Source of the DNA: Xiphophorus maculatus
Lineage: Eukaryota; Chordata; Actinopteri; Cyprinodontiformes; Poeciliidae
Direction of reading: 5' to 3'
Length of the DNA stretch: 64,000 nucleotides
Assembly (NCBI RefSeq): GCF_002775205.1
Contig: NC_036455.1
Span: 1,340,501-1,404,500 of the forward strand
In this document: positions 1-12,600 of the stretch, one piece after another
Position numbering within the stretch: position 1 is the first letter of the stretch
Layout: every line of letters begins with the position of its first letter
The notes under the pieces: generated by a model
Database searches by the model: none
Seen by the model: only the letters and a program-made list of their open reading frames with translations
Told to the model about the DNA's origin: nothing
Translations under genes and position numbers: made by a program

Positions 1-3000
1 TTGCATCCCAGATGATATAAAGTGACTATCCTAACAAAGCAAAATGGATTTGGCTTGGGTGGAAAATTTGTTTGTCTTTGCTGCTGTCAAAAGTGACCTA
101 GTTTATTTTAATTGTACTTGGGAGTGTTTTACTCAAACGGAGGCCTGCACACTGTTAATTCCTCCAACAGCTCTGTGTGCCCTGCTGTACTGCAATCTTT
201 CATTCAGCTAATCAGAATTTCATGTTTGGTTGTAAAATGTGAAACTTTGCCAGCTGCCCAAGCTGCTACACAGATTCTTAGGAAGTGAAATTATGTTGGA
301 GACTGCCGGCAAGATTAATGTGCCTGTAAAATGAATGTAAGCTCCAATAATGTATCATACCATTTTATTAAAACTCACTTTGTTATATATCTGCTGTTTG
401 CTTTTTTTTTTTTACAGCTTTGGTCAAAAGTTTGCATTTGTTCATCGCTGGCAGAAATCTCATTATTAATTGCCTGTTAATGATTTATTTACACAGTTCT
501 TATTACTGTGGGGGTTTCTCCAACCAACACAAGGAAAAATAATATGGAAATGCATACTTATGTTTAGTATTGCCTAAATGACCCTTAGCAAACACATTTA
601 GCATCCATCAAGCTTCTATCTTGAATCATTGATTCAGTTGGCTTTCCATCTTTGTCCTTGTTTGTTAAATATTAGATTCATCAGGGAAGAGTGACCAGCA
701 CTGCATTCATGATCTTGACTGACAGAGAAAAGTGCAAAAAGTTGCCACAACCGATAGCCGACTTGGACCCAATCCTAGAATAATGTTTCTCTGTTAATTG
801 ACTGTGACATTTTAAAATGAATACATTAGGTTTTTTTTATTGCCTCTCAATGTGACACCAAACTAATCAGGCCAGCTAATAAAAGGTTTAAATTTGGTCT
901 CAAAACATTTAAACACTTGATATTGGACAATAATTGACTGTAACGGGGCAGAATGTAATCCGTTAAACAGGCTAATGGCTAATGTAGGGGGCACCGGAGA
1001 CATTTGAGACGTGGTTGTGGAGAAGAAACAATGTAGTGGATGAGGGAACAGTAGCAGGAGAAGGTGATTGGTACAAGATGTGGTGTATTTCTCCCCGTCT
1101 TTAATTATAATATGCTGAGGCCGGGTGCTGCAAACCAGAAGAGCCTGGAATGGCTGGCACAACCCGCAGCATAAACAATCTGTTAATAAAAGCTCCATTC
1201 TGCCAGAGCTTTTTACAGGCTGCTGTCAACAACTGGTTTTGGCCAGTTTTCTAGTCAGATGTAAACAAAATTGAACTTTTTGAACTGCTTTCAAATCCCT
1301 CTGTGACAGAAATCTATCATTGCAAATCATAATTATAGCATCACTATAGTGAAACATGGTATTTTCATCATGTGATCAGAGATGATGGGAAGATAGAGCA
1401 AGGCAAACTTCAATATATGTATGTTAGAATCCACAGCAAATTTGATATTGTGGTGGAGGTTCACCTTTAACCAGGACAAAAAACCCCAAAACAAACATGC
1501 AGCCACAGATACAATTAAATGATTTTGATGAAATGACTTGTGTCTTAGAATGGCCCAGTCAAAGTCCTAGCCTAAATCCAATTGAGAATAGGTGGCAAGA
1601 CTTGACGGTTGATGGTCTCAGATCTTCTACCTCCAATCTGGCAGATCTTCAATTATTTTGAACATAAGAACCAAACAAAAAATCAGTTTCTATGTGCAAA
1701 GTTGTTAGCTGATGTTGCATCAAAATGTGCAACATCCGATCTATTAAATTTAGGGTTATTAAAACAAATACATAAACTTTTCAGATTTCTTTTGTTAAAA
1801 AATGTTTTATTTTAACAATGCAGTCATAAAATGTGAATGGGATCAAGGGGAAGATATCATTTCAAGGGATTGTAATTAATTATTTGGCTTCAAAACTCCT
1901 TCCTTCTGATGACTCAGTGGGAAACAAATCAACAGGGTGAAAGCTACGCTGCCTGTTGCTTTAAATGTTTGAGTAATTCGACTCTGTGAATCACTGCCTG
2001 CATTGTTTCAAGCGTAATTCACTTCCTTCCTTCCTGTCTATAAACTTGTGAATGAAAGAATGCCACACCTGGTCATTCATACAAACATGGAGAAAAAAAA
2101 TGACTGAGGGTGGTTTGTGTTCAAGCAGGATGGAGTCAGGGGGGCTTGGAGGGAGGGCAATGTGGGTACAAAAAATTAAAATAGCTGGCATAATTAGGTG
2201 AAGCAATTCTCCCTGGCTATAGAGCACCTATTTTCAGCCAGCGGTCTCTGTCTGAGCTGTGATTGTAATGAAACCAAAAATCTTCTAATGTTCTTTGATT
2301 TGGACCGGTTAATTTTTGAGAAAAGCAACTCAATCTGTAAAGACATTCTGCTCCATATTGGCCACATTATTCCTGTGTGTGTTGCTTTTGAATGACCTTG
2401 TTTCAATGTCAGAGGAGCATTAGTCATTTTCCAGCTACTTCTTGCCTGCCTCAGCAAACCTCAAAATCCAGGACACACCCTTTGGAAAGCCAAAGTACAA
2501 ATCACTATTGCACTGTTGAGTCTTACTTCTTGAAGCTAAATCAGTCAGGCAGGGGCCCAGCCGATGACTCGGAGACTTCCTCGCTATTTTATTACAGTGA
2601 CGGAGAGGATCTGTGTCTGTGATTACACCTATGTTCCCCTCAAAACCCAGACATGACTGGTAGAACTGGATGAGCAGGAACAGTAGAGGAAAACCATTCT
2701 TACACATACTATTCAATAGGATTTAATTTTCTAAGCCTTAAAATGTAGAGGTTTGATTGTAAAGCAGAGAGGAATATTATTTTCCTTTCAAATAGGGCAT
2801 TTTTTCTATGCATTTTCTGTCTTGTACCCATTTCTGAATTGACGTTTTTGTTTTCTTTTTTGAGCCACTTTGCAAGTGTTGTGTCAACAGTTAGAAGTTA
2901 ACGACGGTGATTAACTCAGATATTTTATAGCTTAGTTTCAGTAGCCATACTCTTTACTGGTTAACACAAAGAATCAAGAAACCACTTAATGAACTTGTCT

Positions 3001-3880
3001 GACAACAAGAAGTAGGGCAAAAGATCTCAAAAAGCAAGCAGCCCTATTCTGCAGAAATTCAAGAACATGAAGGAAACCAGTCTGGAAAGTGTCAGAAAAC
3101 CATTTTTAGGACTTTGTGAGTTCAACAAACCTTAATGGCTCATTGAGAGCCATTAAGCACAAATAAAGAAAACACTGTACAAGAGGTATGTCATAGGGGA
3201 ACTAGTTCTCCATGGCACTCTATGTGTAGGGAGAGCAAAAAGTATTTTAGGTTACATTTTGTTTCGTAAATTTTGTCACAGGTCAGTCCTACATCAACAC
3301 TGCTTTTTTCAAGCAGCATCTAAATAAATATAGACTGTCAGGCTAGCACAATCCTTTTCTGGTTGGCTTCAGTTTTTACAAATAGTACATTTTTAAATAT
3401 TATAAAACATTGAACATTTTCTGGAGTTTTTGTCCTATGTTCTACCTTTTTGCTTTAAATGTATCTAAATCTTTAATTCCAGCAAGAGAAAATTAGTCAG
3501 CATTTAATTTATTCTGGCTAAGGTAATTTTACATTTACACTCAGAATATGACATTATTATGTTATTAAGTATCATAATCATACTTTTTACATGCACTACA
3601 CTGTTATTATCGTGTTCAGTTTTTATTTATTATTAGTAGTAGTATGGTTCTGTCACAAAGTCTCTTTCCTCTTGTTACGTCTTCATAACTATATAAACAG
3701 GTGGTTTTTTTAATTGCTGTGAGTGAGAAAGGAAAAACCCAGGAATTATTTGCTAACAAAGACTAAAAGGAGGATAAGAAAATTTTGCTAAATATTTATT
3801 AGATAGAAGTGCATTGTAAAGACTTGGGCGTGTAATATCTCCCTTCAATAATTTTTTAGATTTAGACAAAAAAAAAGAGG
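1..3880. other. Gene-free flank
   Basis: I see no exon of a recognisable gene here. Open frames are short, lack family motifs and are interrupted by AT-rich stretches. Apart from the Tc1-like wreck at 1345-1815 the sequence is unique-looking. Parts of 1-800 and 2200-2640 are less AT-rich and could be conserved non-coding DNA, but that cannot be judged without other genomes. Confidence 0.5.
1345..1815 (+). mobile_element. Tc1-like transposon remnant
   Basis: The 3' part of a Tc1-like transposase gene is recognisable. Around 1550-1640 the reading is close to the family block WPSQSPDLNPIENLW, followed by a decayed spacer and a 3' end near 1800. Several stops and gaps interrupt the frame, so it is a dead fragment. 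The 5' half and clear terminal repeats are not visible. Confidence 0.7.
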
Positions 3881-3903
3881 AAGTTCAGCTAAAAAGATTT
3901 CCG

Positions 3904-4011
3904 ATTGGTCAAAAGGCAGTAAAAAAATTTTGCCTGCAAATTTGGTTACCTAGCAACATGGGCCTGACGTCATCCGTCCCGGTGCGACCCTGCTGCTGTG
4001 CGTTTGATTGG
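3904..4011 (+). promoter_or_regulatory. Probable promoter of the 14-3-3 gene (CCAAT, X-box, CRE)
   Basis: This short GC-richer stretch carries ATTGG (inverted CCAAT) at 3904-3908, an RFX X-box-like GTTACCTAGCAAC at 3945-3957, a perfect CRE TGACGTCA at 3965-3972 and a second ATTGG at 4007-4011. A good splice donor follows at 4096. Such RFX/CREB/NF-Y combinations are known in vertebrate promoters. Assignment to the 14-3-3 gene 2.5 kb downstream is inferred from strand and position. Confidence 0.6.
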
Positions 4012-4095
4012 AGGGAAACCCCGTGGATGAGCGGGAGAGAACATCAGCTGTGCGGCCGTGGCATCAGGAGCGACACCGTTTAAAGACATTCACAG
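4000..4095 (+). other. Putative non-coding first exon of the 14-3-3 gene
   Basis: CpG-containing sequence ends in a donor CACAG|GTCAGT at 4095/4096. The matching acceptor is probably CTGCACAG|AAGCC just before the start codon (second exon begins at 6607). 14-3-3 genes commonly have a separate 5' UTR exon. The transcription start is not defined; 4000 is a guess from the CRE position. Confidence 0.5.
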
Positions 4096-4640
4096 GTCAG
4101 TCCTACATTTATTTTTCGTTTTTACTGCCGACGTACGTTTCCCAAGACATCGCTGAATTCCCCCCGCACGTCATGAAGTCGCTGTGGGCCCCACGTTGGT
4201 CGACGTTTTTGTCTGGGGTCTAGGTGGAAGTCATTGATGCTCCGCTGCCCAGTCATTGTTTGTTCGGCGTCTGCTGAATGAGCAGCGCCAAGCTGCTGCT
4301 CGTTAACGCGTCTATTCTTGTATTCGGATTTTCTTTTCTTTTTTTTTAAGAGGGTAGCTTGTGGGTGTGTCAAACACGTATTTGTGAATGAAGCGACTTA
4401 AAACCGGACGGTTAATAGGAGCAAAGGCAGCAGCTCCGTTGTTTTCCGGAAGGCGAAAAAGGGCGTTCACTGTGAACTGAAGTAAGCTAGGCTCCTCTAA
4501 TCATCTCACCGTTAAACGCGTTCAGCGAAATTATTCATATTTTGTCTATGTGAAGCATCATTAGGCACTGAAAATATAACTTGTATTCATTTATGAAAGC
4601 CATCACTAATCTTGTCAGACATGGTTCGACCTCAGTGGGC

Positions 4641-4641
<1 letters not shown>

Positions 4642-4713
<72 letters not shown>
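4642..4713. repeat. (GT)n microsatellite
   Basis: About 36 uninterrupted GT units, ending in a short GA run. It lies in the presumed first intron of the 14-3-3 gene. Confidence 0.98.
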
Positions 4714-4721
<8 letters not shown>

Positions 4722-4949
4722 TGAGGTAAAACTGGGTGGGCGACATTCCTCAGAAGCGCGCAGGTGTGTACTGGGAATTCTTCCTGTTAATGGTCGTTTG
4801 ATTGAATCTTTTTTATAAAGCTGGGATGACTCATAGCTTTAAAACATCTTATATAACACAAGGAATCTGCATTTTATTGAATGAAACATCCTGGTCATCC
4901 ACATAAGTGCTTTTCTTCACACACACATACAATCAGTAAATTTTATCTG

Positions 4950-5237
4950 CCATTATTCGTCTTGTATTATATTATATACATATATAATCCATTCCCTAAC
5001 ATTCTTGTATAATCTGTATAATCTGTGCATATAGCTCCCATATTTATATTTATATTTATACACAATATCTATATCTCTTTTGCTACAACCCCTTATAGTC
5101 CATACATGCATAGTCTTGTACATCTGTGAATAAATATTTATATCTTGTAGAGCACTTCTGGATAGATGCAAACTACATCTCGTTGCTTGTACTTGTGACA
5201 GTGCAATGACAATAAAGTTGAATTCTATTCTATTCTA
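4950..5237 (+). repeat. Interspersed repeat with LINE-type 3' tail
   Basis: AT-rich sequence ends in GTGCAATGACAATAAAG followed by a short TTCTA tandem run. This ending is familiar from very common fish interspersed repeats and marks the 3' end of a retroposed copy. No reverse transcriptase coding is left. The left border is approximate. Confidence 0.65.
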
Positions 5238-6611
5238 CATGTTAAAAAAGAAAAGTCCTAGCGCAATATATTAGTTACCATGTTGCCAGGGCAGTAGGAC
5301 TTGCATGGCGTTTGGTTTACTGCATTTGTTATTCTTGTCCAGTGTTAGATTCAATTTTTTATCTTCCAGCCAAGCCCCTATGGAGACTCATACACTCCAT
5401 TCTTGTATTGCTAGTTAGTAAACTGGGGTGGGCTGTATGCTTTCCATATTGACTTTGCTAAAGAAGTCGATTTGTCACATATTGGATAGCTAAATCGACA
5501 CTGGTGCAGTATGCCGGCTACTTTTATAATACATTCAGACGAAAGTGTTCTCTCTGCCATGTTGTTTATCTGTAATAACTGATCAGGCAGAAACAAATCT
5601 TTTTACAAAGCTTTTACTTACTTTGTAAAAAAATAAATAAAAATCTTTGTGATCTTACTGCTAAGAGAGTCCTATAGGTATTTATATTTGTTGATGTGAA
5701 GCTTTCTGTAAAAACAAGGTTTTCTTGATTCAAGAGGAAAGCAGTCATTATTCTTATATTGCCGAGTAGCTTGGTTAGCATTACTGACTTTGAACAGCAG
5801 TCTGCGTGTGTTGGTGGTTTGCAGGATTTAGGCATGCTATTTTAGATGGTAACCGCTAAGATTTTCCGTCGCGTCACTCCTGCAGTTTAAAGTTTGTATA
5901 CTGAGATGCCAAAATAAACACTTGGATGATCAGGGTATTCTGTGACGGTATGGTACATAGAGTAAAGAAGCATTGCCTCTTCCCTGCTGGTTGCTGAGCA
6001 GTGCAAATCAATTGGCTGAAAGAAGGCTACTAAATGTTTGGAGATGCCAACATCTCCAAATCCAGTATATTTGGACAGAGGCTAAAAGTTAAGGGAAAAC
6101 GTGTACAGTATGTACAAATTGACTTCCTACTGTAAGCTTCTTTTTCTATGCTCAGAAATTGAAGCATAATGTGACAAAAACTGCATGGTTGATGCAGAAA
6201 ATTGACCAGCAGCAGCCAGAATTTACCTTTATTTTAAACAGCTTATTGCATCTCTGCTTCTTTGTGTAAATCAATCTGTGAGAAGACAAAGCAGGTGATT
6301 CAGTGTGAATAATAACAATAATGAACTAAGAAGCTGCTGTGTAGATTTACTCACAAAGAGTGAAACACTGAGAATGGAAATATCCTTCGCTGTCTGTCAG
6401 TGGAGAAATTTAACTGCTGTGCATGATGTAGCAGATTTCTAAAACACTTGAGTGTTTTGGTAATGAATAATTTGTTACACAAAGAAAATTTGTTTACGTT
6501 ATTGTAGTTAAATGTAAAAGTTCATGCATCAAATCCAGCACTCACCTCTGGTTCCTGTTTGTCCCCGACTTCCTCTCCTCTGTCCTTCCTTCCTCGCGCT
6601 GCACAGAAGCC

Positions 6612-9600
6612 ATGGCAGACAAGGGAGAGCAGGTACAGAAGGCCAAACTGGCCGAGCAGGCCGAGCGCTACGACGACATGGCCGCAGCCATGAAGGCCGT
6701 CACTGAGGAGGGCTCGGAGCTCAACAACGAGGAGCGCAACCTGCTCTCGGTGGCCTACAAGAACGTGGTGGGAGCCAGGAGGTCCTCATGGAGGGTGGTC
6801 TCCAGCATGGAGCAGAAGTCAGACAGCACCAAGACTGCACTGGCAAAGGAGTACAGGGAGAAAATCGAGAAGGAACTGAATGACATCTGCAAGGAAGTTT
6901 TGGTAAGAGAAGGTTAAAGCGGGTGGTGGAAATAAAAAAATAAGCAGGTTTCTGACTAAACTATTGGAAAGTTAGCGATTCAGAGATTTATTTATATGCA
7001 ATTTGAAGATTAATAGATTGCTGGGATTACTTGGTATATTGCTTATCAGGTTTTCAAAGATTTGAAGCAACCAGGATTATCTCAGCACTACTCATTGGAC
7101 ACTGCGGTGACATCTACTGGCTGTATGTGGTACTTAAACATAATGATTTAGGAGTGTAGAATAAAGAGAGAAGTCCAGCATGTCATCCACATGGCAGATT
7201 TAGCCCAAGAAGTGCCTCACAAGGCTTTATAGTTCCTTTTTAAATTAAATACTTGTTTCTAAACTTGTCAGGAATATACTTTAGGCTCCATTGGTCAGTG
7301 TTTCTTTGAAGATCAGCTAATTTTTAATACTGTCAGGGATATTGTAATAGGGGTTTATGCTGTGAATTTCTTTTGTTTTTATCGAATATTTTATTTTTGA
7401 AGGAGTCTTTATGTAGATGTTTTGTGTACATTAACATTGCATTGTAATGATCATGTTTAACTTGTTTCAAATTTTGCGAAGTCATAACCACAAATTATTG
7501 TATTTTTTGACACTTATATACAAAGTATTTCATACTTTTGATGTGGAAGGTAAAGGACTGATTTTTAGCATTTTATCTGAAAATCTTTACTTGCATTCTT
7601 AAGCTCTTTTTACTATCAGTCCTCTAAATAAATTCAATGTCTTTTGAAGAAGAGAGAGGTTTGTCACAAGAGAACACAGCAAGCATGTGAAAGAAGGGGC
7701 TCTGATAAAATTAACTACACCTCGTCAACTATGGTGGCAGCATCATGCTGTGGGGATGAGAGTTGATTGGGGGGGGGTGAAGCTAAATACAAATAAATCC
7801 TGGGAGGAAATTTTCTGGAGAATGGAAAAAGTAATCATGACGGACTGCTTGTAGGAACTGTATTTGACTGCGAGGTTTTTGGTGCCATGCAATAAAGCAA
7901 ATTTTTCCAATTATATTATCGCCCTCTTGGATAGATTGTCACTGAGCTTTATGGCTGCAACTGATGTAGTTCCTAGTGACCAAGATCATAAAGGTCATGG
8001 AAAGCAGTGGGGACATTCAGGATGGCAAAGGAAAATTTGATTGATATGTAACAATGATTGAACATGGCAAGGGTAGTTTGAGCTTAAGCTATTATGCATA
8101 AAATAGGCTCTTAATCTCTAAACTTGCAAAGCTGGTGGCGTCATGTCCAAAAAGACTTGCAGCTAAAGGTGGTTCTACAAACCGTTGTCTCAAGGGGAGC
8201 TGAACATAGAATAGAAGTACTTTATTCATCCCAGCAGGGAACATGTGACTAATTTCATTGTTCTATGTTATAAAAATGCTAATTTCACTGGAAAGTTGTG
8301 CCTACCTGTGTGAGTGGGCAGGACTCAAACAACTCTTTTTGTCATTGTGTTTTTAATATTGCTCATCTGCTTTTAAGAAGCAGTGAAAAGGTGATAGTTA
8401 TTTATTTAATTCATATTTTCAAAGTTTTTATTTTTAGGGTTTACTATATAAATGCATTTAAAGTTTCGCCCTTTACTCTGCAGGATTTACTCGACAAACA
8501 TCTCATCCCCAAAGCTACGCCCGCTGACAGCAAAGTCTTCTACCTAAAGATGAAGGGAGATTACTACCGATATCTGGCTGAGGTGGCAACTGGAGAAGAC
8601 AAGGAAAGTAAGCAAAACACAACTTCATGCATTGCTTTATATTTATCCTTGTGCTAAAACCTAGATCTGTGGTCAGCTTCTGTGTAATGATCTGTAGCTC
8701 ATTTGTCAGCTTGATGGGATGAATGTGTTCTGATCAGAGATCTTGTAAATCCTCCATATTGTGAAGACTTGGCGTGTTTCAGGTGTTTGTGGGCAGAATA
8801 CTGACATCCTCTTTGTCCTTGATCTACAACTGTCAGCTGTAGTGCAGGGATGGGCTGCTGCAAAGACAGCGGCACCATACTGTTGGCTGCTTTTAATCGC
8901 CAGGATTTATTCCTAATTTTCTATCGCAATATGAACTGTGTTTGTTTCAGAAAGCAACTTCTATGTAAATCACCCATAAAGTGTGAAGGGAATGGATTAT
9001 TATACCTCTGTAAATCTAAAACAATCCCTTTTTGCTGCGTGTAAGCCCTGTTCAGTCATTGATCTGTATTTCTCCAACCTGGCTTTATTATGTTTTAATC
9101 ATTGGGGTTTTTTCTAATGAGACACTGGCCTTTCTTCTTTTTTCTCCCCACTAATGTAAGCCAGGGCTTCTAAAGGTATCCAGAGAGCTTCAGTGCAAAG
9201 ATGAAAAATACCAACACAAATCACATAAATCTTTGCAAAAAAAATGCCCCAATGTCGTTAACTTGCTCATTTTTAACTCGTATTTTGATTGGCTGTTGTT
9301 TCCATGACTTCACCTCCAGTTCTTTCCCCTGGCATCAGTTTGGTGCTGATGGAGACAGATCAACATTCCCAGCCAATACTAGGCAGTGGAAATCTGTAGT
9401 GCCAGTTTGGTGGAAAACTCCTCCACTTATCAATTAAAATGGGGCTTTGTATTTCAGAATTTCACCAGTACTTTTTTTTTTTATCATAACAGAATAGCCA
9501 AGATGTTAGATAGTTTTGAGGTCTCAAACTCCAATCTGCAATATTTAGAAGCACCACAGGTCTAGCATACATGAATCAAAAAGTTAATTTACTTTCTCAG

Positions 9601-12600
9601 CCTTCATTCAAATTCTACAAAGTCCTGCTGATGACCTAATTGATTTTATTTAGATGTTCTGCACCAGAAACTCATACAATAAGGTGCAGAACTCCAGTAC
9701 CCAAGGACTAGAGTTTAAAACCTCTGTTTTAAAATAAGTTGCAGGTGATAAAGCAAAACAATAGTGAATTTATAAATCAGCTATGTATTCACAAATGCTT
9801 AAGTCCAAACAAATAACGGAGGAAAAATCCATCAGCTTGAAGGTTATGAGGTTTTTATTTAGAAAGCAACTTTTACAATGAATTTAGACAGCTCTGTCTG
9901 GACTTAATATCACTAAATGGATGTAAATTTTGCTGTTTGGACCTGATGCATATTAGTATCCAGATGTTTTATGTGCTTTTATAAGCATATGCTTATGTGC
10001 TTTTATATGTTTTACTTCCTTTGAACACGTGTATCCTCACCTGATTAATCATCTTTTTTCATGAAGCCATCATCAACAACTCACAAGAGGCCTACCAGAA
10101 GGCATTGGATATCAGCATCAAAGAAATGCCTCCCACACATCCAATCCGTCTGGGCCTCGCACTCAACTTTTCTGTTTTCTACTACGAGATCGTCAACTCG
10201 CCTGATAAGGCCTGCCAACTGGCCAAATCGGTAACAATCCCCTTTCCAACCACAGTCCTGTTTTAGTTTCATTTAACTAACTTAACCTGTGGGTTTTTAA
10301 AAGTTAATGTTGAGAACTGTTGCTTACATGACTCACACTTACAGCATTTGTTTGGAAAGATGTTGACGCAATGGACATGCAGCTATTTTAATGTATTACA
10401 AACAAAAAAGGGATTGACTAAATTTTGCTTGGAAAAACATTATAGATGTTGAACTACAAAGCTTTTGCTTCATTTTGTTCTTAAGTGAGAGGTAGTAAAT
10501 ATAAGGAAGACATGACAATGTTCTTTAAGCCAAGCTTGATGGCACTGTATCTCCATGTTTAATTTGGAACTGGAATTTCAAACATTGACTAATGAAGGTT
10601 TAAATTTCCAATAGTTTTGTACTAAATATTTTTTTATTCTGTAGTATGCTGAATCTCATGCTGTTTCTTACTCAAGTTATGTTTTTATAAGCATCCTGAC
10701 AGTTCTGTCTGGAGAACCTCTGCTGACATGAATCCAAGCTCAGATGATGTCCTCAAGTGATCAATTAAAAATGACACTAAAACTGTGTTGCTAAAGTTAA
10801 TTGAACAAGTTAATAAACATGAGCTCATTATCAGGTTTAATATCTGAAAAAGTGAAGAATTTACTTTTAACATTTTCTGTGTTATTATGGGAGAAAAAAG
10901 CATTTAATTGAGAAAAACGTTTGAATTTCTGGGCTGCTTTTAAAAAAAGGCTTTTTATATTATTACTCACATCTTGCCTTTCAATTGTCTCATCAGAAGC
11001 TGCATTTTTGTCCAACTCATTTAGGTAGAGTCATTAACAGAATATCCACAAATAGCTAAACATGCATTTAAAGGTTACACACTGAAAACATTCCTGCTTT
11101 TTTGCTCCTAGAGCAGCGTTGCTTCATACGCTTGTTGTGGTTGTGTCCCTAATCCAGCAAGGTTGATTAGAATTACCAGGTTACCTCTCAACATGAGATC
11201 AGGTTCTGCGGAAAGGACCTATAGTCCCATTCTTTCGGTTCAGTTGTGCTGAACCAGAAAACACGTCTAAAACACACAGGACAGTGGCCCTTAGTGACTG
11301 ATTTTGATCACTACTCCTCTGCACTTGTGGTTCTTAAATAGGGTCTGGTGGTTTAGATGCCTAAGAAATCATTACTTCTATTTTTTTTTAATTTTCACAA
11401 ACCTAACAAAGGCAACATGAATCATCAACCATGCTTTAAACAATCTGCATCTTAGTCTATAATAATTTACAGGTGATCAAGCATAGAACTTATCTAAGTC
11501 GGTGCATAAGCTGTTAAGGACACTGTAGAGTCTAAAACCAACCTGGGCATCATGTTTCATGACCAGTGGAAGCTACAGACGACAAACCAACCTACTAAAT
11601 TTACTCAAATATCTAGAGTTATCAAAACTGTACATTTAAGTGGAAGTAAGAAATGGACAACATGCTGAAACGGTGAATAAAGGTTCTGTAATTCCAGCTT
11701 TGTAGTTTTGGCAGCACCGTTGATCATAATATTCTGAAACAAGAATAGAAAACATGAACTAGCATCACAACAAACTGAATTCACTTTGTATGTGAAAGAC
11801 TGAGTGGACGATAAACTAGAATCTCAAAAAGTTTGTTTTCTGATGCATGTTGACTTTACACCCTACTACCAATCTTGTGTTTGAGCAGTCGTAAAAAATT
11901 TGAGACTTGTGTATTTTATTTAGTTTCCCCATTTAGCCATTAAATATGCCCCTCCTGTCTCCTCCAGGCCTTTGACGAAGCCATAGCCATGCTGGACACT
12001 CTCAACAGCGACTCCTACAAAGACAGCACCTTGATCATGCAGCTGCTCCGTGACAATCTGACAGTGAGTGACTTGCATCATATTGACCTATATGTAAAAG
12101 TATTCACACCCTTTGAACATTTGCCACATTAAAACACACAAGCTTCTGTGTATTTAGTATTTGGTGGAACAACTCAATGTAGAGTATAATTGTAAAATGG
12201 AAACGGGAATTAGATCAGAACTTTGACTGGGCCATTCTTATACATCCATGACGATGCTTTACTCTGAATCATTCTGCTTGGTTAGATTGTTGTGCCAGGT
12301 TCTAGTGATTTATTTTTTTTCCTGGATTACCTTAAATTTAGCTGAAACCATCTTCCGCATTGTCTGATCTGCTTCCGAAAAGCATCCCCACAGCAAGATT
12401 CTGCCACACCCATATTTCACTGTAAGGATACTGTGCTCAGGAAGACGTGTAGTGGAGGTTTTCTGACAATGTTTTGCATGCAGGCAAGTTTGCGTGTTTT
12501 TTGGTCAGAGCTCCATATGTGCTGTGTTGCCCACAACAATTGTTTTCTTCAACAATGGCTTTTATCTTGCAACTCTTCCAAACGTTAGCTGTGCAGTTGA

